A stretch of 64,000 nucleotides of DNA from Taxillus chinensis (GCA_023512835.1 CM042084.1:46671609-46735608); one strand, 5' to 3'. Counted from the stretch's first letter, positions 13,653-26,717 are shown. Numbers and translations: made by a program. The notes: generated by a model not told the origin, from the letters alone.

Positions 13653-16600
13653 CACCTCCTGCCTCCATGTTGCTGCCATATATCACCACCAAGGCCGCCT
13701 ACTACTACTGCTCCTCCCCCTCTGAACAACACTTCAAGCCCCGATAGTTTCAACGAGCTAATTATTAGCTTAATAAATTTTTAGTGAAAAAAAAAACCCC
13801 CAAAACAAGTAATTATATTTTTTATAAATTATAATTTTAAAAATATTTGTACATTAATTATTTAATAAATTTAAATTTAAATTATTATGAATTTAATTAT
13901 TAATTATTATGAATTTGTAGATTATGAATTTCAATAACTACTTAACTTGTGTCAAAATCAACTTCAATCTATATAAAATTTATCATAATTAACAAAAACT
14001 TTTAAATAGCTTTTAACATATATATATATATATATATATGTGTATATATGTGGTATTACGACTTGCTCAAACGTATGACCAATCAAGTTGTACTCGTTTG
14101 ACATATATATATATATATACATACAATTTTGACTTTCAGGTAATATTTAAATTTCAAACCTCAAGGGAAGTTGGATCTGAGTCCACCGTATCAGTTCGGA
14201 TACATATTGTCACTTGCGTTTAGTCGCGATCGAACTATTTGTTCTATGTGGAAAGCTGAATGGGGGCACTAACGATTGTGGTGTCTCAATAGATTATCTC
14301 TCACATTAAAGAAAATGTATGCGCTGGCCATTGTATTTGTAGCCCACGATATATCAACAAACGAGCACCTCCAGATTGGTACATAAAATTGACTTGTAAA
14401 TAATTCGGTGCCACAAGAGTTTTTTTTTTTTTTTTTTTTGAGTTTGTAATAATTTATTGAACTTATCTTGATGCTCATGGTTGGAGTCGACCTCTATACC
14501 AAACAGGTATAGTTCATTAAATATTGTTTCCCGCCTATTATATTTTATATAATAATATTAATAAAAATTATTTTAAATAAAATATAATACATATGGGAAT
14601 ATAAAATTTATAAATAAATTAAAATAATGATATATACCAATTCAATACAGTATGCATATACAATTATAATTATATAACTAAAAACGTAATTACCTATTTA
14701 TTTTATATAAAACAAGTACATGCATGAGTTAAATAACGGAGAAGATTCCCAACTCGGTGGTTAACCATTTAAAGCGCATATTAATTGACAAAATAGGGTT
14801 TTGTAAAGGTTGGATAAATGTGTATGTCATCCCTCAGCTATCACAGAACATTCTAACTACTTGACAATATTTTTTAAAATTAACACAAATATTCTAACTA
14901 TTTATTAAAGATAATGAATATCTTAAAATGCTACACAAAAACATAAGTCTTTACAATACCCCTTAATATATTCTTAAATGTTCAATTTTACCATTAAACA
15001 ACTCCATGGGCAGCCCAAAGGCTAACCAATTGAGGCTGGGCCTTGAGCCCTCCAAATCCGAGCCCAAATTGAGGCCCTTATCACCCTTATTTAATCTCAC
15101 TAATTTTAGAAAAATAATTACTTAATTTTAAATTTTAAAAATAATAATAAAATATCATATAATTAGTTAAAAATATATAGAAAGACAGTGTCATTTCCTA
15201 AATTAAATTTTATTAATATTTTAATACAATGAATTATTAATTAGTTAAATAAAAATAATTATTTAAATTATAAAATTTAAAAATAATAATAAGATATTAT
15301 ATAATCAGCTAAGATAGAGAGTATGATTAGAGTAGATCATTGTAAAATATTTTTTTACATAAAATAAAATAAAATTTAAGGAGCATGATTAAAGATGCTA
15401 TTAAAATGTGTAATAGATAAAAACATTTGCCTTTAGTTCTTGCTTGAGCCCAAAAACCTTAGGGTTGGCCCTGTCTAGGAGATCACAGCATGATATATTG
15501 TGGGACAACTCAATATTCCTTTAAAAATTGTATAAATGACCTTTAATGTTGTCACTTGAGTCATTTATATTTGTCATAATATTCAAGTCACCATGAGAGA
15601 AAAAATTTATATGCAAGCCTCTTTTGTGTAAGCTTTTTGCACAAACTTGATGTAACATTATTTCATTAGCTCAATAACTTTGTTATATCCCATCAATAAT
15701 TTGGTCAAAAATAGTGAGATATTGCCATTGATTTATATGTTACATTGATATTATAGAAAATAAAGAATTGCTTAGAGATGTTCTAAGCTTGATTTAAGAT
15801 AATAATATTATAATATTATTTTATTCCCATTTTAGAATATGTAGGAGTAAAATAAATAAAGCAAAACATGATGTAGTTTTTTTCCTTTTTCAAAAGAAAA
15901 GAAATTGAAGCAAAATCAAACTTGTCTTGTTTTTAAGCTTGAAACGTTGCCGTATTATTAACAACTTGGTTTAATAATATAAAAATAATAAATATATCGA
16001 TATTATAATTTCGTAATCAATTTTAATGAAACAATATTAGTAACTCAAACCAAAGCAGCCAACGTCATACAAACTTACCAACTTAAACCCGATTTAAAGG
16101 CGAGCTTCAAGTGGATTAGTTTTAATGGCCTTTTGTCTAGCTAGCAGGAGGCAACTGTAAGTACAGAGTGAAGTTTTCTTTATATATTCTGAAAGAAAAT
16201 AATCATAATAATAATAATAAATAAATAAATAAAAACAACGTCCACACACCAGAAGGAACGTGACCGACACGGCAACTATTAAGAGCACCGAACAAAACAG
16301 AGGAAAGCGGAGATTATTACAAATTCTGTTAATAAAAACAAGATTATTTTCTTAGTATCACTTCGCCGGATGACCTTTTTGGTATTAGGAATCAGGAATC
16401 TACCAGGAATCCGGAGACACGGCGATTCTTTGTCTGGTCTCGTCTTAGGTTAGAGTCGGGCTACATTAATGGGATCGTGGATTGTTTTTTTAATACCCGT
16501 ATTTTCCGCCGTTCAAACGGACCATCGAGTAAATTAGTAAACAAAGAGAGTCGTGGAGACATGGGTGGTGGGTTCAGGACTGTTAGAGGTCGACGTTTTG

Positions 16601-16666
16601 ACCCATAAACATAAATTATTCTACGCACGTTAATAATAATAGTAATAATAATAATAATAATAATAT
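12119..16666. other. AT-rich intergenic region with many microsatellites
   Basis: About 4.5 kb between the divergent NPF7 and small-protein genes. It holds a CTCTG pentamer run (about 12676-12700), a (TA)n(CA)n compound repeat (about 12889-12922), long (AT)n tracts (13603-13619, 13623-13651, 14019-14039, 14104-14119) and an (AAT/TAA)n tract (about 16630-16665). A probable hAT relic lies at 15005-15473. The stretch 13430-13750 is less AT-rich and has an open frame on the minus strand, but that frame is driven by the (AT)n tract and resembles no protein I know. I see no gene or RNA gene that I can support. Confidence 0.6.
15005..15473. mobile_element. Probable degenerate hAT-type element (CAGGGCC family)
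   Basis: The right end, read in reverse complement, starts CAGGGCCAACCCTAAGG. The left end reads CATGGGCAGCCCAAAGG, matching 12 of 17 positions. A GGGCTCAAG/GGGCCTTGAG motif follows on each side. The interior has two diverged direct copies of about 70 bp (near 15112-15183 and 15250-15319). No target-site duplication can be read, so the element is old or its ends are misplaced. Confidence 0.45.
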
Positions 16667-16747
16667 AATCATCGAGCTCGTTTAAATCATCGAGCTCGTT
16701 TTTCTAGTCTCTTCGTGTCTTGCCTTTAAATCATCGAGCTCGTTTTT
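16667..16747 (+). repeat. Three copies of an AATCATCGAGCTCGTTT motif
   Basis: Near-identical copies at 16667-16683, 16685-16703 and 16728-16747, each centred on the palindrome GAGCTC. They lie just upstream of, or within, the first (non-coding) exon inferred for the small-protein gene, so they could be a promoter module or a local duplication. Confidence 0.7.
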
Positions 16748-18620
16748 CCTTCTTATTGGGGAAAAGGATATCAGCCTCCGGGATCGCAACAAGAGGTTCT
16801 TCTCTTGTCTTGCCCCTTTTTTGTTTTCAAGCTTTCCTGCTGCAACAAATATGTTTGATGTTTGTTCCTTCTCATATTGTTTTCAATCTTTCCGTTCGTG
16901 GGTTTATTTGATGTGGGTTTTTCTTTTTTCTTATGAAATCGCACTGTTCTTGTTCTGTTTGTTTGTTCCTCTTTGTTCCTCTGCTTTTTCTGGGAAACCG
17001 AGATTTGCAAAAACCCACGAATCGTATTTTTTTTTTTCTGTGGAGAAGAAAATGAGGGGATCTTCAAGATTTTCCTACCTTTAGTTTGGTAAGGTTTGCG
17101 AGTAATCAGGGAAAAATAACAATTGCAAGATTTTCTCTTCTTAGTTCACCAAAATCTACCCAATCCCATGATGTTTGGGGAATTTCATGATGTTTTTCCT
17201 ATCGCTGCTGAGAATTTGCCGAAAGCATGTTTCCTCCTAAAAGGGGTATATATATCCTTTCTGTTTGGAAAAATAAATCGAAGAAATTTTGTGGTGGTAG
17301 GACCTTAAAAAGTCGGATTAATTTTGTCTGTTGATGATGAGAGGAAAGGGAATTGAGGGGCAATGGCTTTCCTAGCTACTACTGCCTAAATGAAGGATCT
17401 GAGGCCCAGCTTCCTTTTCCCCATCTCCACAATCCAAAAAGGCTTCTAATCTCCCCCGTCGTTAGGCTAAAATTGATTCAAAATGAATAATCAAACAATA
17501 AGGAGAGTGGAGCTGATTTAAGTTGTATCTTTATAGGCGGTACAATTCTTTTATTATCTTGTTCTTGCTAGCCAAACAACTAGGGACTATATATTCCTAC
17601 ATGTTACAATCCCTCCCCCCTGCTTTGATTATGTTTTGATTACTTATTGGGTATCCTGTAAGGCATCTCAGTTTTGTTCAACCTTGTATTGTTGGCGCAG
17701 TATCTTTGCTATTCTGTGAATTTCTGTGCATACAATGACCCTAGTTGACACAGGCCACTTCACGCTTTGTTGGTGGCTTATGATATGCCTGCAATGGTTT
17801 GACGTTGCAAAGAATTTTAGCAGTTAAATCGAATTTTATGATATTACTTACCTGTTTCCTTCCTGCCTAGTACCTGAGCCTAAGAATGATTTGAGATGGT
17901 TGCCATCTCAAATGATGGCAACCATTTGAAATGTTTTGTAATGCACTTTGCAGTCAATGTTTTGTCAAAGGCATGAAATTTCAAATATGAAAAAATGGGC
18001 CGTGTTACTTCTCTACATTAATGGAACGAAGCATCAACATTTACAATGGCCTAGAACTAATATGATGACAGATGAGATGGTCGTTCCTTCTCTGTGATTT
18101 GGATGTTATTTAATATTGTGGGATAGAATTATTGTTTGCTCCTTGGTGGATGAATGATATACTATTTGATGCCCTGAGGTGAGGGTGCCTATGAGAACGC
18201 ACCTTTTTTTTTTGGGTTTGTATTTTTGCCCATAATGCCTTGGGGGCTTGGTTTTCACGCACAAGCTTCTAAGCTGAGCTGTTTGAAACTAGGGCTTGCT
18301 GTCTTGTAGTTGGCTTCACTGACATAATGTTGTGATATATAAAGGCCTGATATTCCACCTAGGTATATATGGTGTTCTTGAAATTAGATGCCAAGTCTTC
18401 GGTCCCCTCTTTCTGTGGGCTGTGTTGTGCTTTTTAAGTAAATAAGGAGTGTTTCACTCCTATTCCCCTCAATCCAAACTAGGCCTCAATTCATAACATA
18501 AAATTCAAGTCTGCAATATTTTCCTTGAGCATTGTCGAAGATAGGGGAGACAGTCTGCAGCAGCGCTGTTGTTGTATAGTGATTTTATTGGATGAAATTT
18601 TATGTTGGCAATGCAGGGGG

Positions 18621-18869
18621 ATGGGGGCTAGTTTCCAACCTTGTGCAGATAATAATATCAAAGCAGCTGACAAAGAAGCTCCTCTGGGTGTGGGGCAACC
18701 TTTGCAGATTGCCAGGGAACTGCTGATATCAATCTCTGAGCCTTCGCCAGATATTGTTCTCAACTCAAAGCTGGAGCAGGAGGAGGCTGAAGAATTTAGA
18801 TCTAAACTAATTTCCATCTCTTATGCCCAACCAGTAGACCCCAAAGTGCTGCCTGTTTCCCCTCCCTGA
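18621..18869 (+). CDS. Small conserved-looking protein of unknown function (82 aa)
   Basis: I do not recognise this protein. The frame starts MGASFQPCAD, is acidic and hydrophilic, has no membrane segment, and ends KVLPVSPP. A good acceptor (AATGCAG ending at 18616) lies four bases before the ATG. A matching donor (TTTG|GTAAGG after 17088) implies a 5'-leader intron of about 1.5 kb. The inferred leader exon (from roughly 16750) contains a 10-codon upstream ORF at 17051-17083. A clear AATAAA at 19087-19092 fits the transcript end. The gene sits next to NPF7.3, where Arabidopsis has an unknown gene (At1g32460, from memory), which may be its counterpart. Codon use looks coding, but I have no domain match. 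The start could lie further upstream if the acceptor is not used (an open frame begins at 18525). Confidence 0.6.
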   Translation: MGASFQPCADNNIKAADKEAPLGVGQPLQIARELLISISEPSPDIVLNSKLEQEEAEEFRSKLISISYAQPVDPKVLPVSPP

Positions 18870-19086
18870 GGGGAAATGGAACCTGTTTGTGATATTTCCT
18901 CACGGTTTGCGTTATGATCGTGTGGACTTTGTGTACTGTACTGTGCTGTACAATTTATGAGAGAGGAAGGAAAACAAAACCTTGTAAATTGCCACGATGA
19001 AAGGAAAGGACATGTTTTCCTTTTTACTTATTTTCCCCTCTTCTTCTTCTTCTCTGTACGTCCTCATGTACATGGTTTATATGTAG

Positions 19087-19092
19087 AATAAA
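19087..19092 (+). terminator. Polyadenylation signal of the small-protein gene
   Basis: Canonical AATAAA 218 bp after the stop codon, following a pyrimidine-rich stretch. The sequence becomes AT-rich intergenic DNA immediately afterwards. Confidence 0.6.
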
Positions 19093-19873
19093 GACATTTG
19101 GACTACTCTATGCTATTGTTTTAAAGAGTTGCATTGTGACATTGTTTTTATCTTCAAAATTTGATGAAAGTTTTGATTTTTTCATAATTCTAATTTAAAA
19201 AAAAAATTATAATGGATTAGCATTCATTCAAATAATAATATAACATTAAAAAAGAGAGAAGAGAAAAATAAAATAATAAAATAATAAATTGATGACTGTA
19301 AAATGGTTTTCAGAAATTTTTAAAATTTACTGTATTTTTTATATTTATCAAATTATTCATTTAAACATGTAAATAATTAATGCCCTAATCACAATTTTTT
19401 AAACAAATTTATTAGTTAAATTTAAAACGTATCAATTTTTTTCCAAATTTAACATGGCTTTTGCCCTAATCACAACCCTTAGGTTGATTACTCAAAACAA
19501 AGACAATCAAAAAACTAAAATAAAAAACACAACCGTTGCTTTGCTAAAAAATTAGAATAAAATAAATAATTTGTAGAGGAAATGAAAGGAGCATCAGGCA
19601 ATAATATTTTAATTTAATTATATTGGGAGACAAAATCATGTAATTGTGTTTACAATTATTTTTATCTATAAAATTATTTAACGAAAGGGTGTTACTGCTG
19701 GATCTGAATTTCTCAGGAATCCTTATGGAGTAGTCTAATAGTTTTGAAATAACTTCACCTTCCATGGAGCTTTCAAATCATTGGGAGAGGGGATGAATTG
19801 TATTAAAAATAATTATTTTAAAAAAAACTACCATGTTTATTTATTTAAAATTCAAAAACGTTTTATAATATAG

Positions 19874-20090
19874 TATAAATAAATAAACAAATCCCAATAG
19901 TTTTGCCAATTTAATGGGACGCCAGGAATGGTTCCCGACTTACATGTTAATAGCCAGCGGGCGAGAAAGGAGCTTGTTAGGTTTCTTCTTCTTCTTCTCT
20001 GACTAAACCTGACCAAACCCTACCGCTGCTTCTCGATAGGGGTTTTGGTGAGTGATTAATGCACTCTTCCCTGATATCATTCTAGGGTTT
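19874..20090 (+). promoter_or_regulatory. uL4m promoter: TATA box and two telo-box motifs
   Basis: TATAAATA at 19874-19881 is followed by a telo-box AAACCCTA at 20015-20022 and a reverse-oriented one, TAGGGTTT, at 20083-20090. Telo-boxes are known elements of plant ribosomal-protein promoters and leaders. Between them, TTTTG|GTGAGT near 20047 looks like a splice donor of a 5'-leader intron. Confidence 0.55.
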
Positions 20091-20288
20091 TGTTTCATTT
20101 CGTGATTGCATTGTTTTTAAGTATAAACGTAGCGTCAGACTTAGAAATTAGCTGTTTAATTGTTGTTCACAACCTGTTTGTGCATTCATTCTCGTAGATT
20201 TAATTTGCGTTTTGGGCTGTGTTTGGATTTAGGATTCGTTTGATAGGGAGTTAAGTAGATTAAAAAAGAAAAGAAAAAAAGGTGGAGA

Positions 20289-23200
20289 ATGGCGTTGTCA
20301 ATCTCCAAGAAGCTCTTGCGGCGTTCTTTTGGGTCCTTAAATGGTCGTTCTTCTTTATTGTCTCCAACTACTACATCTCATGGTAACGTGGTAACGAAAT
20401 GTTAATGTTATTCTTCTTTTGGGGCCAATCTGTTTTCAGCCCATTACTTGTTCTAACTTTTTTTTTTTTCATTTAAAAAAAAAACTATGAAGCAGTTGTG
20501 TATGGCGGCCATATTTCTGGGGAAAGCTGTGGTTCTCAGGGCTCATTGTTAAACATCTGTAAGGTTTGGATCCTCAAACATGTGTTTTGAGCCGTTTCAT
20601 ATGGCTGATGCACTATAATTTTTTGTTTTTATTAAGAATGAATAATCATTGAGTTCTTATCCATTTTTTTTGTTAATAATCCACCTGCTATTTCCATGCA
20701 GAGGGGTTCATCTCTCTTTGGTCGTCACCAAACATTTTCTACGTCTATTCTCACTCCTGAATCAAGCAAAGCTGCACTTCCACCCGAGTTATTGTCCAAA
20801 AAGGCTGTGTCAACACCCAACCGCGAGCAAGGTGAGAGAGGAGCCTGCATCTGTTGCTTTTTAAGTTTCTAACTGAAATCCAGAGTTTTGAACTAAAGTT
20901 AACTTGGCCCAGTGCCGTTGCTACTGCTTCCCATTTATATATAAACTTCTGAAGAGATTAGGGTGGGAGGGGTTGACTTTAGGATATTTCTTTAATACCT
21001 TTCAGAACGGCAACCTGCCTGTGTTATGCTTTTTTTACCTTGTTTTTTAAAGGATTTGCTGAATAATTTCCCCTTGATTTACTGTGTCGATGCTACAGGA
21101 ATGTATGAAGACCTTGTAATTGGAGTAACAAATTTTTTAAATGAAGACAAAGGTTATATGGTTTTGGCCGGTGATGTTTTTGATGTACCCATCCGGAAGG
21201 ATATTGTTCACCGTGTTGTCCGATGGCAGCTTGCAAAACGACGGCAGGTACTAGATGTGCCTGGGATTTTGTTGATTGAAAATTTTATATGACATTAGTG
21301 CAGAGCATGCAAGCCTCATGTGTTGGACGTATAAGTAGATTTTGCTAGTGTTTTAGTTGGGTTACCTATATTTGGATATGTTAAGAAGCAATAAGTTTTC
21401 AGTTTTCCATTTTCCTTTTTCTTAGGGAAGGGTTGGTTTTTATGTGTATCTTTATAATTTATAAAACATGCAACCTTTAATGAGAAGCCCACAGATGTTT
21501 TTTTTTATATATTTTAAAATCCTTTGAATGATATCTAATTAATTGCCAATGGTTGGCCATTAAAAAAATTATGAATGCTAGGAGCTTATATGAAAATTAA
21601 AAGAGACTGATTGTAATGTACTATCATTGAGAGTTTTGCTGGTTGGGTGTTGACAGGGAACCCATTCAACAAAAACTATAAGTGAAGTTAGTGGAACTGG
21701 GAGAAAGCCATGGAAACAGAAGGGCACAGGTAGAGCGAGGCATGGTACACTTCGTGGACCTCAGGTAATATTTTTCCTTTGGTATAAGATTTATGGTGAG
21801 AGCTTAATTTCTTTTAAGCTTCCTGGAAGATGCTACTAGATACACCTTGATGAATTTAGTGAACAAATAACAGTTCAGAGGTGGTGCTACCATGCATGGT
21901 CCTAAACCACGAAGTCATGCTATCAAGCTTCAAAAAAAGGTTCGGCGCTTAGGCCTCAAGGTTGCATTGTCTGCCCGTGTAGCTGAAGGAAAGGTAAGTT
22001 GCTCCACCCTCTCCTCCCAAATTCTCTCCTCTGTAGCATTTTGTTTTATGATTTTGTTGATATATTTGTTGGGAGTGGCACTCAATCCTAAGTAAATAAC
22101 CAGATTGGACTAATGTTAATGCATTAGATGATTTTGTGCAGTTGCAGTTTAGAAAGGCCAGTGTCAAATGCTGTAGTATTTCGTTGCAACTATTAACAGT
22201 GCCTTCATAAAGAAGACTTGAGAGGGCCTTCTATCTATATAATAGAGATGTCTTTTTCTTCGTTGGTCTTTGTGAGATTGTTTGGATAAATGGTTTCTTT
22301 TATCTTGATCTTGCTCTGCTTAAGTTACCACATTCGTTGAGTTATGTTAATATATGTTTCTTTAGTCATGTATTATTGTATTGTGTGGCTTCCTATCTTA
22401 TCACTTGTTTGTTACTGAAAAATATGTTAATAGGTTGTGTAAACTGCCAATTGTTTTAGTTATCAGTAGACATAGTTTATGAACAAATGTTGCTTTGTAG
22501 AATATTACTATTTTATAGTGCAAGTCTTCTTTTCCATGTTTTCTCAAATCGTGTATATACAATTGGCTAATTTCTATCATTTTATATAAGGATTACCTAT
22601 TGTATGGCTACCGGGTGCTTGAATTATTATTGCCTAGCAAAACCTTAACCCTACAAAGTGCATTTTGATTTTACAGCTTCTGGTTTTTGATGATTTAGAC
22701 ACCCCCACACACAAGACCAAGAACATGGTGAAATATGTTGAGCAGATGAATATCACTAAGAAAGTTTTGTTGGTGAATGGTGGTCCGATTGAGAAAAGGC
22801 TGAAATTGGCTACACAAAATCTATATTATGTCAACGTGCTGCCTTCTATTGTAAGTTGAGGACACTTTTTGTCTTATCTATAGTCTTACAATTTTACTTG
22901 TTGCCAATGTCCGTTATTATGAGGGGTTAGCATGTTTTTGTGATATAAGTATTGTCATGGCTTTGTGCATTAAGATAATCCTTATATTTAAAAAGTTATG
23001 TTCATATATACCCAATTTTAAAGACTTCCAACTCTTACCGATATAGGTATATTTTCTATGGTAGTAATGGATGAGATAATGAAAAATATTCGTGATTTAT
23101 ATTATTATTTAATTATATTATTTTGATCGATGAGACTAAAAAATGAATTAATTAAAAATTAAAGTTATAGACAAACTATGAAAGTTTGGAGATGAATCAA

Positions 23201-25565
23201 AATGCACTATATTATCATGATATTAAGCATATCTAAGAATGCACTATATTCAAGGTAGTCAAAAGCGCTAGGCGCACTTAAGGCGCTAGGGGTACCCTAT
23301 CGCTTTAAGCGCAAAGCGCAAAAAAAGTGCTCGCTTTAATGAAGCGAAGCGCATGTTAGAGAAAAAACATATATATTATTCATAAATAACAATTCATCAA
23401 ATTAAATGTTTACAAATCATTCTCATTACAACTACTATCATAAATTTACCAAATAAAATATTATTTTATTCTTCCAAAATAATTTCATCCTCCAAAATAT
23501 TATACTTCCAAATAGGATCTCTTTTGTTAATGTTGAAACTAATAGAATTGCTTGATGATATTTCAGAATCCATATAACACAATTAATACATAATTTTATT
23601 TAAGATAACTGTATCTATAATATTACACACAGACTACACGCCCAGTTAACACTACACACTACACGATTTTCCAGTACACTAATTTATTAAACATAATTTA
23701 AAAAATTATTACGGACACGATCCTGAACCCAGCGGCGGCGAGTCATCGACCGCGTCTTGCAGAGTCTTCGCCCGGCGTCGCGTCTTGCAGAGTCATCGCC
23801 CGGCGTCGCGTCTTGCAGAGTCGTCGCGTCTTCGCCCGTCGTCGCGTCTCGCAGAGTCGTCTCCCGTCATCGCATCTCGTAGAGTCCTCTCCCGTCGTCG
23901 CTTCTCGCAGAGTCGTCTCCAATCGTCGCATCTTGCAGGGTCATCGCGTCGTCGCCCGTCGTCGTCGCCGATCGTGGAGCAGAGGTGAAAGACGTCGATG
24001 GAAGTCACGTTCGTCTGTCGTCGCGTAAATATTTTATCTTCCTCTTTTATTATCTAGTCTTTCGTAAGGGTGAAAGACGCGCACGGGGCGAGCGCTTCTC
24101 GCGTCGCCCAAAAGCACAGGAAGCGCAGCAAGGCGCGCGCTTCCCTGAAGGTGCTGCGCCTTACCTCCCGTGAAGCGATGGAGTCCCCCAACGCTGCGCC
24201 TGGTGCGCTTAAGCGCTAGGGCGCTCGCTTTTGACTACGCTGACTATATTATCATGATATTAATCAAAATGAAACTATGAAACTATGAATTAACTATGAA
24301 AGTTGCTTAATATAATTATAAAGTATAAGTTTAGTAAACAAAGAAATAACGAGTAAAGTTTTTTTTATACTTGATGATTAATAGATACCAGTCACATAAT
24401 GTTTAAGTATTTATGATCGGTAATTCAATGAAACGAAAAAAGTTGATAATGATGTCAACCATATGATTAAAGTCATGTGGCTTAAGTAAAGAAGTACGAA
24501 AAGAGTTTTATGTAACACTAAATTTAAAAGGCAAGTTTTAAGATAATGATTTTAACCATATAAATATTAAAATAGATGTATGGTAAGACCACAAGATCCA
24601 AAATAAGGATATTTGTGATATCATTGGAGTAGTTTGGCTCTGAATATTAGTTTGACCAAGATATGAATATTAGTTTGATCAAAATAAGGATATTCGTGAT
24701 ATGAATGTTAGGTTAGAGAATATTGATATTGAATAAGGCAAAAAAACAAATGGAAAAACTAAAAATAACTTAAATGAAATTACTAACAAAAGATATGAAA
24801 TTAATAAATTTATATGAAAAAATGAAATGTGATATGAATGTTTGGAAGAGAAAGATTCTTGTTTAAAATCAAATGTAAACTTTCTATATGTATTGGTTCA
24901 TATAACTTTCTTTCGAATTGTTTGATAACAATGATGTGTATTTAGCGATGCATTATGCAAATACCATTATTGTATTATGAGATTCTCCATTTATTTTGTA
25001 AAATGGGAGGGAGGGAGGGCGAGAGTGCCAATTTTGAGTGATGAGGGAGAAATCTTGCCCCACAATAGGGCGTTAGTTAATTTATAATAACACATTACAT
25101 AAGGATGGGTCTTGGCCCACTAATTGCGACACCTGGTGCCTGCTCTAACTGACGTAGGAGCCTGCCTCATCTAGAGCAGGTGCTGGCAGCCTCTATGCCA
25201 GCAGCAGACTTCTCTAACATACCTAAAAAAGAAAATGGCTGTACTTTCCCTTTGCCCTGCAAGCACATTTTTTATAACTTGGTAAATTGCTGGAGTTATC
25301 CTATCATGACCCCCTCTGAACACTGTTGTGATTATCAAAATAGCAATGGAGCTTATGATTTGACAATCTGAAAAAAAAAAATCCTTTATCCTGCTTGCTA
25401 TGGAAGTCGCTTGATTATTTGTCTTGTTGCTTATGGGTGGGTGTGTTTGGTTCATTGAGACAGGGTTTGAATGTTTATAGCATCTTGCTGCACGATACAT
25501 TGGTGATGACGCGTGATGCTGTAAACAGAATTGTGGAGCGGATGCACACTCCCATCAACCGTTGA
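20289..25565 (+). CDS. RPL4: Ribosomal protein L4 (uL4), mitochondrial type
   Basis: Large-subunit ribosomal protein that binds 23S-type rRNA and lines the exit tunnel. Exons: 20289-20382, 20493-20563, 20702-20831, 21099-21247, 21657-21764, 21874-21993, 22677-22850 and 25464-25565 (TGA). They join to 315 aa, longer than bacterial L4 (about 205) because of an N-terminal extension of roughly 100 residues. That extension is rich in Ser and Arg, lacks acidic residues at its start ([19 protein letters not shown]) and contains RHQTFSTS, typical of mitochondrial presequences. The L4 signature is clear: [20 protein letters not shown], then [13 protein letters not shown], then a C-terminal fold with KVLLVNGG and [12 protein letters not shown]. 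Exon 2 has a tandem acceptor (AAGCAG), so one codon is optional. The last intron (2.6 kb) carries a hAT-type element. Plastid targeting is the alternative but less likely. Confidence 0.92.
23251..24242. mobile_element. Non-autonomous hAT-type transposon in uL4m intron 7
   Basis: 992-bp element between perfect 8-bp duplications ACTATATT (23243-23250 and 24243-24250). The left end is CAAGGTAGTCAAAAGCG; the right end in reverse complement is CAGCGTAGTCAAAAGCG, giving 15 of 17 identity and a hAT-like CARSG start. GGCGC/GCGCTAGG motifs are repeated just inside both ends. Its right half is strikingly GC-rich and holds a 28-bp tandem array. No transposase frame is present. It is inserted in the last intron of the L4 gene. 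Confidence 0.88.
23751..23945. repeat. 28-bp GC-rich tandem array inside the hAT element
   Basis: About seven diverged copies of a 28-bp unit beginning CGCGTCTTGCAGAGTC and ending in CCCGTCGT-like sequence; one copy is lengthened to 36 bp. CpG is dense here, unlike any other non-coding part of the window. Several open frames on both strands (23743-24173) arise only from this repetition. Confidence 0.8.
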
Positions 25566-26717
25566 TGCAGTATCGCTTAATGCATACGCTGCACGTGGCT
25601 CAAAAGCATAGGATTGGCTGGAGGTATTTGTCTGATGAAGTCATGAATGTAATCTCTGGATGTTACTTCGAGGATTTTGCAATTGTAGGCATAAATTGTA
25701 CTTTATTTAGCCGTTAATGGGGTCACCCATTAAAAAAGTATCATTCAGTCCTCAAATCTTAAATCTTGTACTCTACTTGATTGAGCTGCCATAGGTTTTT
25801 TTTTTTGAATTGAAATTACAGCAACTCGACTATTTTCATGTTGATTTCTCAGGTCTCTTACTGGTACTTATTGAATTCGTATGTGATGTCTCATGTTCTT
25901 TAGGTTTCATATCACACTTTTCAAGTTAATGAACGTGTACAGATGAGGATCATTAAGTATAGAGATGATGATTTGAGAAAATGGAGAAATGATGTGGGGG
26001 AAGAGAAGAATAGGGATGAAGATGTGGGAAAATGATGATTTGACATCAATGCTTTTTTGTCTTAAAAGGAAGATTGGGTAGCTACTTTTCTTTATTTAGA
26101 GATACAGAAACTTAATTAAATATGGACTTGGCCTTTGGGTTCAACTTGGGTTTTCAACTTACATGGGCCTTGTACTTGAGCTTGGTCTGTTACTTAAACT
26201 TGAACCATTGGAAATGAGTCTTCCTTAGTTATGTGTCATTAAAATGAGTCTTGCACGAATAATGGGCTTTTGATGAGAGCTTTTATTTGGATATACACTT
26301 TTGTGATATGAGCTTTTTGGTTGAAAATGGGTTTAGTCTTTTTGAAATGAGCCTTCTCATTGGTAAATGGGCTGATAAGGTATTTGAAAATAGACTTTTG
26401 GTAATTGACTTATGCTTGAGGATGGTTAAAATAATGTAGTTGAATTCTTTAGTTCTTTTTAAAAAGAATACAAACCTAAGTGGAGAATTGAGATAATGGT
26501 AAAGAGTTTTGAAAAATGGCTTCTGCTTCATTCCATGCCATGATGATCAATGAGTAAAAAGAGGGAAGATAATGATAGTTTCAGGTTACTCAAGTTGAAA
26601 ATATTTTTGATTAATTTGAGCCATTGCTAGTTGGTATTGGGAAAAAGCCTTTCGGGCTGAAATAATTTTGAAGTGTTCATCTTTTGTATGGCTTTTGGGT
26701 TGAAATTGAGTGAAAAC

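Noticed and set aside
13477..13753. Minus-strand frames with Tyr-Ile repeats
   Set aside because: The Tyr-Ile run is translated (AT)n microsatellite. No flanking domain or gene structure.
23751..23945. CRISPR-like regular repeat
   Set aside because: Units are directly adjacent without spacers, inside a plant transposon.
23743..24173. Arg- and Ser-rich open frames on both strands
   Set aside because: They arise from the GC-rich 28-bp tandem array inside a transposon. Low complexity, no domain.
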